DNA from: Onthophagus taurus
Taxonomy: Eukaryota; Arthropoda; Insecta; Coleoptera; Scarabaeidae
Assembly (NCBI RefSeq): GCF_036711975.1
Contig: NC_091967.1
Span: forward strand, 15,996,001-16,060,000
DNA length: 64,000 nucleotides
Direction: 5' to 3'
In this document: piece by piece, positions 48,150 to 58,438 of the stretch
How the letters are laid out: the number at the start of each line of letters is the position of its first letter
Numbering within the stretch: position 1 is the stretch's first letter
Notes under the pieces: generated by a model
What the model was told of the DNA's origin: nothing
The model's input: only the letters and a program-made list of their open reading frames with translations
Database searches by the model: none
Program-made: the position numbers and the translations under genes

Positions 48150-49545
48150 TAAAGAAATTGTATAACTAGAAGCCAACGTTCGAGTGTTTGTTTTGGTATG
48201 GGTCCCACTGACAGTGGCGTATATAGTTATGGTAAAATCAGACATACACAGTGGCGTACATGAAGAAATGTAAAACTTAAAACTTAACTTATGAATATAA
48301 ATTTTAAAATAATTCTCATTGATTTGAAAATAATATTTGTTTGTTTAACATATTTATGTCAAAGCCTAGGTTCTTGATTTATTAACTTGGTTTCATTAAA
48401 TAACTTTATGTTAATAAATTTTGTTGTTATTAACTTTATACGTTGTATTTCATGCCCATCAATAACATCATCATACGTATGATCTCCAAAAAGATCATAT
48501 ATGTTTTGAGGTAAACCTAATAAAATAGAATTAGTTAGTTAACTTTAAAAGTATGTTCTTGTTATTGAATAATACATTTTGTCGTTTATACTCTCTAATA
48601 ATTTTTTCGCTAATTAAGTAAAGTTTGACTACAAACTCAGAAGCTTTAGTCAAAATCCCATAGGTCTTTTGTATCTTTAGCATTGAAATATCACTAGTTC
48701 CTTCTACTATGTTTAAAGAAAATTGGCAGGTAATATTAGTTTTTAAAGTGGTAGTTAAATGCAAATGTTGTCTAAGTTCGCAACGTCTATAATGTCCAGT
48801 GTTTCAATTTCATCATTTTTATTTTTGAGTATTGATGAACAATTTAAAATATTAGTATAATCTAATGCAATTGCATTTCCAGATTTTGCCCCTTTACTGC
48901 TGGTATGTACGAATAGTTTTTTGTATTCTTGTTCGAATTGTAGTGCAGTAGGATTGTTACAATACCTACAACGTCGCCTAACTGCACTAAAAAAATCTCT
49001 AAATGGTTTTGTGACAATGTATAGTTAAAAATAATCTTTTTTCTATCTTTAGGAAAACTGGAATCATTTTGAATGAAATCTCTTTTTAGAAAAATATACC
49101 GTATTTTTGGGACTATAAGACACATCTCAAATTTAGAGACGATTTACAGAAAAAAATATTTATTGGTACCTTCGGACCATAAAACGCATCCAAAGATTGA
49201 GTCCATTTTTTTATGTAAAAAGGAGCGTCAGTCCTAAAATACAGTACTACTAAAATGTTAACTTCGCCAAAGCCAAACCACAAATGCGTGTACAAGCCTT
49301 GCTTACTTAGGAGAGAATTATTCATTTATTAGGGTTCGATAAACATTAATCAGGTACATTTATTTTCAAAGAAATCATAAAAAGATTGGCCTGTTCGGAA
49401 ATATTCGGTGATCGTCGGCCGGACTGATTGTGAGTTCACATATTTGGTGAAAATGTAAACAGAACACCCAAAACACATCGAACGTTGACTTCAATTCTTG
49501 GTGTTTATATGTGCTTCTAGTAATACAATTTCTTGGGGATAATTA
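48150..49545. other. Inserted segment inside the second lipocalin block
   Basis: About 1.4 kb that separates parts which are contiguous in the first lipocalin block. Several minus-strand frames (48764-48531, 49125-48862, 49325-49113) may be decayed transposon coding sequence, but I cannot assign a family. A phrase CCGTATTTTTGGGACTATAAGACAC near 49100 has the look of a dispersed DNA-transposon repeat. No intact gene. Confidence 0.4.
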
Positions 49546-49658
49546 ATTCAATTTATCAGTGGACATAAAAATGTGAGATATTTCAAAATCATCATTTCGA
49601 AGTTATAAATCATTTATTTTAAATTAACACTCATCATAGGAACATTTAAGAACAATAT

Positions 49659-50355
49659 TTAAGATATTTTTTCACACGCTGTCTCAGCACCATACCTATA
49701 AATAGGCAACCCACACTTTTTAACCCCCTCCAATGTTGTTAGTAAAGATCTTTTTTGATTTCGTGCTTTCGTATAAACTTGCAAAACATCTACAAAAAAA
49801 TGTTAAAAAATCATGACCTATTTTTTGCGTTAATATATTCCTACTTCTAGTTATATCGTATATTACACCATATTTCGTACAATCCGTATCTAATATTACA
49901 ATCACGCTTGAACTATTTAGTGACCGGTAAACAAAAGCATTTTTATCCCTCCTGGCCAGGAAATTGTGTACTGTTTTTACACTAGAAACACAAATTAAAT
50001 GAAAATTTAGGGTTTGTTTAAATTTTACATTTTTCTTTTACTTATTTTTAATTTCTGTGTCTGTAACAGCAACATATCCATCATTAAGCTGGGTCATGTT
50101 GCGAAATATGCAACAATTTTCGCAAGGTATATTTCCGGCAATTTGAAACCATCTCGTACCATTTGATACGCACTGAAAGAAAAATTCGAATTAAGAAGAT
50201 TGTTAAATTATATATAATATTGTATTAGTTTTTAAAAAATTTACTGATTTTTCGTTGTATGATTTAGTTGGTTCCGGCTTTAAGCACTTTAGTACGGTTC
50301 CAGATGTTAGAACGATTATTCCAAAAAATACTAGAATAAATTCTTGGTTAGCCAT
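49659..50355 (-). CDS. Lipocalin (ApoD-like), copy 2
   Basis: Four exons (50245-50355, 50042-50172, 49845-49981, 49659-49789) with the same lengths (111, 131, 137, 131) and phases as copy 1, again giving 169 residues. Differences are spread along the protein, for example signal peptide FILVFFGIIVLTSGT, NEKS before the exon junction, NDGYVAVTDTEIK, and ETACEKIS at the end. Equal exon lengths with only substitutions suggest purifying selection on both copies. Same caveat on the 55-bp last intron. Confidence 0.72.
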
Positions 50356-51005
50356 AGTATATCGCGTGGCACATGAATCATTTACAATTAGTGCGAGTTG
50401 ATTTTTAGGTGGATTTAAATACTAACAATAATAATTGTAATTATTCAACGAGCTCGTTTAAAAAATGTTTATACTCCGATTTTAATGAGGATAGTTTTTG
50501 CGTCACAAGCAGATTTTTTTATATATAAATCTTTTTCTGTCTTAAGTATTTTTCAGAAATTTTTATTTCAAATGAAATAATTCATCCCAAAAGATTAAGA
50601 CTTATCAATATTGTTACGTCACACAATTAATAGGGAATTGTATGAATCAGAAAGGTGTTGATCATTTTTTATTATTTTCGCTCAGTATTTCTTATCTTTT
50701 TTTATTTGACTCAGTTTTGTACATACGGTGAGATAACAAAATTCGTGTAGGGGTATAAATATACAATTTAAAACATTACCTACCCAGCATCCTACGTAAT
50801 TCAAGAAACTTGTAAGTGTTGCTATTATAATAAATATATTTAAACGGTTTTAATGGATTTGGTTTAAATCCTAAAACAAACATGTGAAATGTTCATAAAA
50901 AGATATAATTTAATTATGGATTAAGATAATAAAATTAGTTACACAAGTTTTAAATTGGTACAAATAAAAAAATATTTTTCTTTTGTAGATCATACCACGG
51001 TTATT

Positions 51006-51303
51006 ATGAGTGAACGTACTAATTTTGGGCCATCAAGCCAATCCGTTGTTTGCCCGCATTGTAATCATAGCGTAAACACAAAAATAAAGCACAAAACTAA
51101 TGCTGGGAGCGGTATTGGATCACTTTTTGGTTACCTCCTGTAAGAATAAATTTGGTTTTATTTAAATTTTAACAACGAAATTATTTTTTTATTTTTCAAG
51201 CTGTGGGCTTTGTATCTGCTGTCCGTGTTGCTGTGAATCATGTATGGATGTCAAGCATTATTGCCCAATATGTAAACAATCTTTGGGAATATATAAGATT
51301 TAA
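51006..51303 (+). CDS. LITAF-domain protein, unit A
   Basis: Two coding exons (51006-51139, 51201-51303) encode 78 residues. The zinc-binding halves are VCPHCNHSV and HYCPICKQSLG, separated by a cysteine-rich hydrophobic stretch (CGLCICCPCCCESC), the layout of LITAF-domain proteins. These monotopic membrane proteins act at endosomes and lysosomes. The first coding exon of units B and C is missing here: about 75 bases including its ATG are deleted, leaving only the end of that exon and its donor. Translation can instead begin at an ATG in the second exon where B and C have GTG. The domain itself is whole. Confidence 0.75.
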
Positions 51304-51469
51304 TTCCAATAATAATAATAATCACGATTTGTAATATTAATCAGAATACATTCGCTGTTTAGTATTGTAAAATAAATGTTTTTGAATGCAACTAGATATA
51401 TTTTTATTTCGAATAATTTTTGATATATATTTTCGCCAAATTTTCATGATATAAATGTAGAAACTGCAG

Positions 51470-51650
51470 AAAATTGGGGCCTGGGGTTGTTTGGCTGCCC
51501 TCCAGGGGGCAATAGGACCTAGAACTAGAAAGGTTCGGTTTTAGCCGTCTTAAGAGACGCACGACTAAACTGCTTCTGGTTCTAGATCTAATAAGGATCT
51601 AATGTTAGTTCTAGTATTTGCTAATTCAAAGTGTGAAAGAGTAGTTGCCT
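51470..51650. mobile_element. Penelope-like terminal fragment
   Basis: A stretch present in unit A but not in B or C. It contains CTAGAAAGGTTCGGTTTTAG and a later GTTAGTTCTAGTATTTG, which resemble the ends of the Penelope element at 53607-54616 (CTAGAAACTTTCGGGTTTTG and GTTAGTTCTAG). It probably is an end-only remnant of a related element. Boundaries are approximate. Confidence 0.45.
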
Positions 51651-52014
51651 ACCCATATGTGACGTCTTCGAGCTATGCACAAGTTCCCGTAATGTAGCAA
51701 TCCTCTTAGATTCTACCGTTCTTGGTCTGAAGAAAGAATAAAGTTATTTCCGAAACTTGATTACAAAAACAAAGACAACGTTGTCCATCAATCGCATATT
51801 CTTTTAATTTATATTACGTAAATTAAACAGTTTCTCATTAAATTAAGTGTAGTTAATCGATAATAATATAAGCAAATTGATAGTAAACTTTACCCCCTAT
51901 AAATTACAAAATGTAATATGTGCCGATTATATTAATTTATTCTTCGTATCAATTCGATAAATGCTACGCACAAAAATCGTTAGCTCGCGAGTATACAAAC
52001 TTTGTACTTTAATA

Positions 52015-53295
52015 ATGTCTACGAACTATGAAAGTATATTACTAAAACCTTTAACACGTCTTTTAAATTTTGTGGGAATAGATCCTTATCGAAAATATCA
52101 AATTTACTCTAAAATTCTTGTTTATTTAGATACTTTATTAACAGTACCATGTGTTCTTTTTACGATATTTAGTGGTGGAAATACCTATTATGACGTACTA
52201 CAAAAAGTATTAATATTGGTGTTATTCGTGAAAGTAATTTCATTAAATATTAGAAGACTAATATATGGCAAAACTGCATTAAAAGCAAACAAAATCATGC
52301 AAGATGTTAGCGAAAGATTAAAATATTATGGTTTTAAAAAAATAAGTCATCGTGCGAGAAATATTGGTTTTTGCGTTTTCTGCGTAATGTTAGGATTTAG
52401 ATTTACGTATATTTCAATATCTGTTATAACAGGAATAGAATTTATTGGTGTAAAAGAAGTCGTTATTTATATATTAATTAGTATCTTAGAATTTTCTTAT
52501 ATCGTATTAAAAACTGAATATGTTACAATCTTATTAACATTAGAATTTTATTTCGAACAAATATATAGAAATCTACTTATCATTTGCAATGATGATAACA
52601 TTTTTAACGAAAGCAATCTTGTTAAAAGAAATGCTTTAACCAAAAGTTTGTTCATGTTGTGTGAAGGGACGAAAAAATATTGTGATGCTATGGGGTTGCC
52701 AATTATTACGGCGTTAGGAGAAGCGATTGTTGTTTTATCTGTTAATATACAAAACGGCATGTCAAAATTATATGGGAGCAAAAACACAGATCAATTCTTT
52801 CTTAAAGCACAAATTTCTATTTGTTATATCGTTGAGTACTCGTTGTCTTTAACAGTTATTATCCTCCCTGCTCATTTATGTACAATTAAAGTAAGTAATT
52901 CTGTATAAAAAAATCAGACAAATACTTAAATATTAAAAGATTAATTAATTTGTATGTTGTAATTGTTTTAGGTAAACAAAATTAAATCCGTTTTAAAATA
53001 TATCTCTGTGAAACATTGCAAACCGATTCTCATAGATGTGAGTATTAACAAATCAAGAACATTTTGCTAAAATTGTATTTAGATAAAATTGTTTTGTTTG
53101 GAAGTGCTACATGAGGACTTTAAATTAAAACTAAGTGGCTTATTTGCAGTAGATCTGAGTTTAGCTTATACGGTAAAAAGTAGCGGAATTTACTAAAACT
53201 AAAGTAAAGAAAAATATTCTTTCTTGCAGATTATTGGCACCCTAACAACATATATCGTAATAATAGTTCAATTTGATACTATGTATTTCACATAA
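52015..53295 (+). CDS. Gustatory receptor, unit A
   Basis: Four exons (52015-52890, 52972-53037, 53083-53172, 53230-53295) join in phase 0 to 365 residues. Seven membrane segments and the C-terminal TYIVIIVQFDTMYFT identify an insect gustatory receptor. Family blocks LNIRRLIYGK, MSKLYGSKNT and FAVDLSLAYT are present. The ATG at 52015 (MSTNYES) is chosen because the upstream in-frame ATG at 51961 is followed by a stop in unit B. In the first exon the protein differs from unit B at about 4 of 292 residues. Ligand unknown; intact. Confidence 0.88.
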
Positions 53296-53606
53296 AATAT
53301 TAGCTTTGTAAAGTTACATGTAATACTAATAATACCAATACAAATGCAAATATTGAGAAGCAATAACTATATCGATCGCTTAATCATCACTATAAGGAAC
53401 ATTCTTGGGCAAAAGCAGTCTCCATTATCAGAGTTGTTATTGCCAAAGTACAAATGAGATGAGCTGTAATTGCACATCAATTAGAAAAGTTGTTGATAAC
53501 GGGGAAGAGACTTATTAATTAGTTTCCATCCAGTAAAACATCGTATCTCAAGAACCACTTGAGATGTGATGAAGAAATAAGCAACATTTTAAAGCAAATT
53601 TAATGC

Positions 53607-54616
53607 CATATTAGTACGAAGGCTTTCACGGCCGGTGTGAATTAAACTAAGATTAGAACTAACACTAGAAACTTTCGGGTTTTGCCGTGCGTCTTTTAAT
53701 AAAAGGTTTGACGTTTGGGATGCCATGATGCAACCTTCTTCAGAAACTGGTTCGAAGTGACGAGATCAAAAAATCGGTAACTATATATAAGTCGGAAAAA
53801 CTAATTAATAATCAGTTAACGCTAATTACAAACTAATTAATAACTAATTGCGTCGCGTCCGGTGTGAGGCGGGAAGAGGTCTTCGTGTTCACCACCATCT
53901 TCCATGTTCTGCTAAGCTCCCAGCCATCCTCTCTGTTGACGTTATTTTTATGTCGGTGAATCTCTATGGCTTCTCTTGTCAGTCTTTGGTAGTATCTGTT
54001 GTCCCTAGCCAGCACCTTTGTTTGTTCGAAGTCTATTCGGTGCCCCTCTGCATGGCAATGTTCCGCAACCGCCGACTGCTGGATCTTCTTCAGCCTTACA
54101 TCCCTCTCATGCTCCTTGATGCGGCACTCGACGTTGCGTCCAGTTTGGCCAACATAAACCTTCCCACAACTAGACGATAGTCGATAGACTCCCGCTCCTT
54201 TTAATGGAGTTAGTTTGTCCTTGGCTATCGGGAGTGTGTTCCGAATTTTGCTGACCGTGCCGTACCGCACTACGATGTCGTTCTTCTTGAGGTGCCTAGC
54301 AATTCATTCCGTTACACCTGAAACATAGGGAAGACAGATAAATCCAAGTGGTTTTGTACTTACCGTGTCCTCTTTCTGCTTTCGCTGCTTGATGGCCTGG
54401 TTGATGTCCCTCGAAGTGTATCCATTCTTCTGCAGCACGCCTCGTAGAAAGTGTTGCTCCTTCTTCAAGTTCTCTCCTTCACATAGTCTCGCTGCTCGCT
54501 GAAATAATGTACGGATCACGGACCTCTTCTGTTGGGGATGATGATGTGAACATGTTCATGATATGTGAACATGAAGTTTCTAGTGTTAGTTCTAGTTTTA
54601 GTTCTAATCTTAGTTT
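53607..54616 (-). mobile_element. Penelope-like element, 5'-truncated, GIY-YIG end
   Basis: A 1010-bp insertion absent from units B and C. It is flanked by an 11-bp direct repeat AAATTTAATGC (53596-53606 and 54617-54627). On the minus strand it encodes the end of a reverse transcriptase (54519-54304: INQAIKQRKQKEDT and GFICLPYVSG) and then a GIY-YIG endonuclease (GAGVYRLSSSCGKVYVGQTG ... CRIKEHERD, 54270-53833), the diagnostic order of Penelope-like retroelements. Its two ends carry inverted matches of about 40 bases (GTTTCTAGTGTTAGTTCTA type). Most of the reverse transcriptase is missing. Confidence 0.85.
53833..54270 (-). CDS. GIY-YIG endonuclease domain of a Penelope-like element
   Basis: An open 145-codon segment. 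It starts with linker sequence RYGTVSKIRNTLPIAKDKL, then GVYRLSSSCGKVYVGQTGR (GIY and YIG halves read GVY and VYVGQT), the conserved R of CRIKEHE, and a later HCHAEGHRIDF. The domain nicks target DNA during Penelope transposition. The family context is firm, but the fragment is separated from a full reverse transcriptase, so the element is inactive. Confidence 0.8.
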   Translation of the reverse strand: MRYGTVSKIRNTLPIAKDKLTPLKGAGVYRLSSSCGKVYVGQTGRNVECRIKEHERDVRLKKIQQSAVAEHCHAEGHRIDFEQTKVLARDNRYYQRLTREAIEIHRHKNNVNREDGWELSRTWKMVVNTKTSSRLTPDATQLVIN

Positions 54617-54627
54617 AAATTTAATGC

Positions 54628-55795
54628 AGATTCAAAGTGTCATAAATAATTTCTTAATTCCCATAAACATAGTTGTTATTATTTTTAAAACCAACAATCA
54701 AATATACCGAAAATTTGATTATAACACATTTTAAACGGAGAAGTTTGATGTGTTTAGAAAATATGGTTCACACTAATTACTTTTAGGAACAATGTGTATT
54801 GTACACCTCAATTATTGTTAAACAAGAATCGAACACTACTCGTGCTCCATATTTACAAGTAACTTGAGATATTGGCTAAATTTTCAATATTCTTCTGCCA
54901 ACACACTCATAATAAAAACTTGAACTCATATCTATCCTCTTCTGCTACTTTGTCGTTTTAAAAGTTAATCAAGTCTTGGTTGGTCAAGTCTTGCTTCTTC
55001 GTGTGCCGCGTTGCATGCTCATCTTGGGTTGGGTTTGCCATTATATATCCAGCCAAGCCAAAACTTTATAAACGACATCTACTTGGTTTCCCAGAAAACA
55101 CATAAAACATGCATTACATCGTGTTCAAATGAGAATTTGCGTAATTTTTGAACCAATATTGTAACGACTGAAGATTGTGTACGGTTATGCCTGTTTGGCT
55201 TGGCAGCAATTGTTGCTACTCTCAACGTTGAACATGATTTCGTCAAATTGTGATATTTGTCTTTAATGTTTTTACACAAGCTATCAAGCAATCACGTTGA
55301 AAATCACGAAAATTCTCACACAATTCCCAATAAGAAGTTGGGAAAGTCGACATGTTAAAATTTGCCACTCAAACGATTTCTGAGTTAATGGGCAAAATTG
55401 AAAACTTATTGACGCTACAGTCGTTAGTCGTCAGAACAAGCTACTCTAATTATGCACTTTTCATATTTCTTTCCCTAGAAAGAAATTGGATATACTCCAC
55501 CGCGAATGTATTTAATAGGATCTTCTGTAACAACTGTTAAAAATAGTACGTAATTTAGGAACATATGAAAGTATTGTTTGGAAATAAAAATATGGGGTAA
55601 TTTATTGCATAATTATTTTAGTTAACAGTTTGACAATCAATAAGGTAAATAGTGATAAATCGACAGTCAATAATAATTTTTTTTAAATATTTAGAGAATC
55701 TTATTTATCAAAATATTTATTATTTATATAAATATTTTATACAAATAGGTAATTGATAAATAGGTTATATTTATTACCTATTTGAGAATCTTCTT
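54628..55795. other. Unit A tail, non-coding
   Basis: Homologous to 58750-59912 in unit B. Short frames on both strands (55079-55291 minus, 55352-55540 plus) are kept in both copies simply because the copies are young; none shows a domain. It ends in AT-rich DNA with an inverted TAGGTAAT/ATTACCTA-type repeat near 55750-55785. Confidence 0.5.
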
Positions 55796-56056
55796 TTCTC
55801 AAAAGATTATCAATATTGTTACGTCACATAATTAATACGGAATGAATCAGAAATGTATTGATCATCCTTTATTATTTTCACTCTTATTGCAGTATCTCTT
55901 ATCTTTTATCATTTGACTCAGTTTTGTACATACGGTGAGATTACAAAATTCGTGTATGCGTATAAATATACAATCTAAAACGTTACCTGCCCAGTACTCT
56001 AAGTAATTCTTTACAAGTTTTTGTGTTAAAATATTGTTGAAAAGTTTATTTTTAAT

Positions 56057-56566
56057 ATGGATCCTAGACATCAAGGAACTCGTAAGTATTGCACAAATTT
56101 TTCATTTTAATAGATTCAGTTTTTGCTTGGAAGTTTAATTCCTAAAACAAACATATGAAGTGTTTATAAAAAGATATAATTTAATTATGGATTAAGATAA
56201 TAAAATTAGTTATACAAGTTTTAAATTGGTACAAATAAAAAAAATATTTTTCTCTTAGATCATACCACGGTTATTGTGACTGAAGGTATTAATTATGGAC
56301 CATCAAGCCAATCCGTTGTTTGTCCGCATTGTAATTATAGAGTAAACACAAAAATAAAGCACAAAAGTAATGCTGGCACCCATATTGGAGCACTTCTTTG
56401 TTGCTTCTTGTAAGAATGAATTTGAATTTATTTAAATTTTAATAACGAAATTTTTTTTTCAAGCTGTTGGCCTTGTTTCTGCTGTCCGTATTGCTGTGCA
56501 TCTTGTATGGATGTCAACCATTATTGTCCAAAATGTAAACAGTTTTTGGGAACATATAAGGGTTAA
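56057..56566 (+). CDS. LITAF-domain protein, unit B
   Basis: Three exons (56057-56081, 56259-56409, 56464-56566) encode 92 residues beginning MDPRHQGTHHTTVIV. Zinc-binding halves are VCPHCNYRV and HYCPKCKQFLG, with the hydrophobic cysteine-rich insert CWPCFCCPYCCASC between them. LITAF-domain proteins sit on the cytoplasmic face of endosomal membranes. The protein is identical to that of unit C. It lies about 0.6 kb upstream of the receptor on the same strand and was duplicated with it. Confidence 0.85.
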
Positions 56567-57157
56567 TTCCAATAATAAGAATCACGATTTGTAATATTAA
56601 TCAGAATACATTCGGTGTTTCGTATTGTATGTTGTATAATAAATGTGTTTGAATGCAACTAGATATATTTTTAGTTCGAAAAATGTTTGACTTATATTTT
56701 CTTATTTGCGCCAAATTTTCATGATATAAATGTAGGAACAGCAGAACATTCTTTTGGAAATTCGACCAATGCAAAAAGAATATAAACGTTGTTCTTGTAT
56801 TTTCGGAAATAACCATCGAGCTATGCAAAAGTTCATAGCTCGATGTGTAGCAATCCTCTTAGATTCTACCATTCGTGGTCTTAACATAGTTTTTTAAATT
56901 GCATAGTTTGCCCTGAAGACAGAATAAAGTTATTTCCGGAAACTTAGTTACAAAGACAACGATGTTTTAATTCCCTTTGTAGTGATAGATGAAGGTGTCC
57001 ATCGCATTTTCTTTTAATTTATATTACGTAAATTAAACAGTTTCTCATTAAATTAAGTGTGGTTAATCGATAATGTAATATATTCCTCGTATCAATTCGA
57101 TAAATGCTACGCACAAAAATTGTTAGCTCGTGAGTATACAAACTTTGTACTTTAATA

Positions 57158-58438
57158 ATGTCTACGAACTATGAAAGTGTATTACTAAAACCTTTAACAC
57201 GGCTTTTAAATTTTGTGGGAATAGATCCTTATCGAAAATATCAAATTTACTCTAAAATTCTTGTTTATTTAGATACTTTATTAACAGTACCATGTGTTCT
57301 TTTTACGATATTTAGTGGTGGAAATACCTATTATGACGTACTACAAAAAGTTTTAATATTGGTGTTATTCGTGAAAGTAATTTCATTAAATATTAGAAGA
57401 CTAATATATGGCAAAACTACATTAAAAGCAAACAAAATCATGCAAGATGTTAGCGAAAGATTAAAATATTATGGTTTTAAAAAAATAAGTCATCGTGCGA
57501 GAAATATTGGTTTTTGCGTTTTCTGCGTAATGTTAGGATTTAGATTTACGTATATTTCAATATCTGTTATAACAGGAATAGAATTTATTGGTGTAAAAGA
57601 AGTCGTTATTTATATATTAATTAGTATCTTAGAATTTTCTTATATCGTATTAAAAACTGAATATGTTACAATCTTATTAACATTAGAATTTTATTTCGAA
57701 CAAATATATAGAAATCTACTGATCATTTGCAATGATGATAACATTTTTAGCGAAAGCAATCTTGTTAAAAGAAATGCTTTAACCAAAAGTTTGTTCATGT
57801 TGTGTGAAGGGACGAAAAAATATTGTGATGCTATGGGTTTACCAATTATTACGGCGTTAGGAGAAGCGATTGTTGTTTTATCTGTTAATATACAAAACGG
57901 GATGTCGAAATTATATGGGAGCAAAAACACAGACCAATTCTTTCTTAAGACACAAATTTCTATTTGTTATATCGTTGAGTACTCGTTGTCTTTAACAGTT
58001 ATTATCCTCCCTGCTCATTTATGTACAATTAAAGTAAGTAATTCTGTATAAAAAAATCAGACATATACTTAAATATTAAAAGATTAATTAATTTGTATGT
58101 TGTAATTGTTTTAGGTAAACAAAATTAAATCTGTTTTAAAATATATCTCTGTGAAACATTGCAAACCGATTCTCATAGATGTGAGTATTAACAAATCAAG
58201 AACAGTTCGCTAAAATTGTATTTAGATAAAATTGTTTTGTTTGGAAGTGCTACATGAGGACTTTAAATTAAAACTAAGTGGCTTATTTGCAGTAGATCTG
58301 AGTTTAGCTTATACGGTAAAAAGTAACGAAGTTTACTAAAACTAAAGTAAAGAAAAATATTCTTTCTTGCAGATTATTGGCACCCTAACAACATATATCG
58401 TAATAATAGTTCAATTTGATACTATGTATTTCACATAA
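57158..58438 (+). CDS. Gustatory receptor, unit B
   Basis: Four exons (57158-58033, 58115-58180, 58226-58315, 58373-58438), 365 residues, with the same structure as unit A. The extended N-terminus possible in A and C is blocked here by TGA ten codons after the upstream ATG, which supports MSTNYES as the true start in all three. The protein has seven membrane segments and the TYIVIIVQF signature. It differs from unit A at about 4 residues in the first exon and from unit C at about 20. Intact. Confidence 0.88.

Larger units (their letters stand above)
50600..55795 (+). repeat. Tandem unit A (LITAF gene plus gustatory receptor)
   Basis: First of three tandem units. It is about 5.2 kb because it carries the Penelope insertion at 53607-54616 and a second replaced stretch near 51470-51650. 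Without the 1010-bp insertion and its target duplication the spacing to unit B is about 4.12 kb, measured at the receptor start codons (52015 to 57158). It is the most diverged of the three in the LITAF part and close to unit B in the receptor part. Confidence 0.85.

Noticed and set aside
52548-52787. Minus-strand 79-codon frame inside each gustatory receptor copy (also 57691-57930 and 61855-62094)
   Set aside because: It is the antisense of conserved receptor exon sequence. Conservation follows from the copies being young, not from coding.
55079-55540. Frames conserved between unit A and unit B tails (also 59198-59662)
   Set aside because: The copies are nearly identical DNA, so shared frames are expected. 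No domain is visible, and both strands are equally open.
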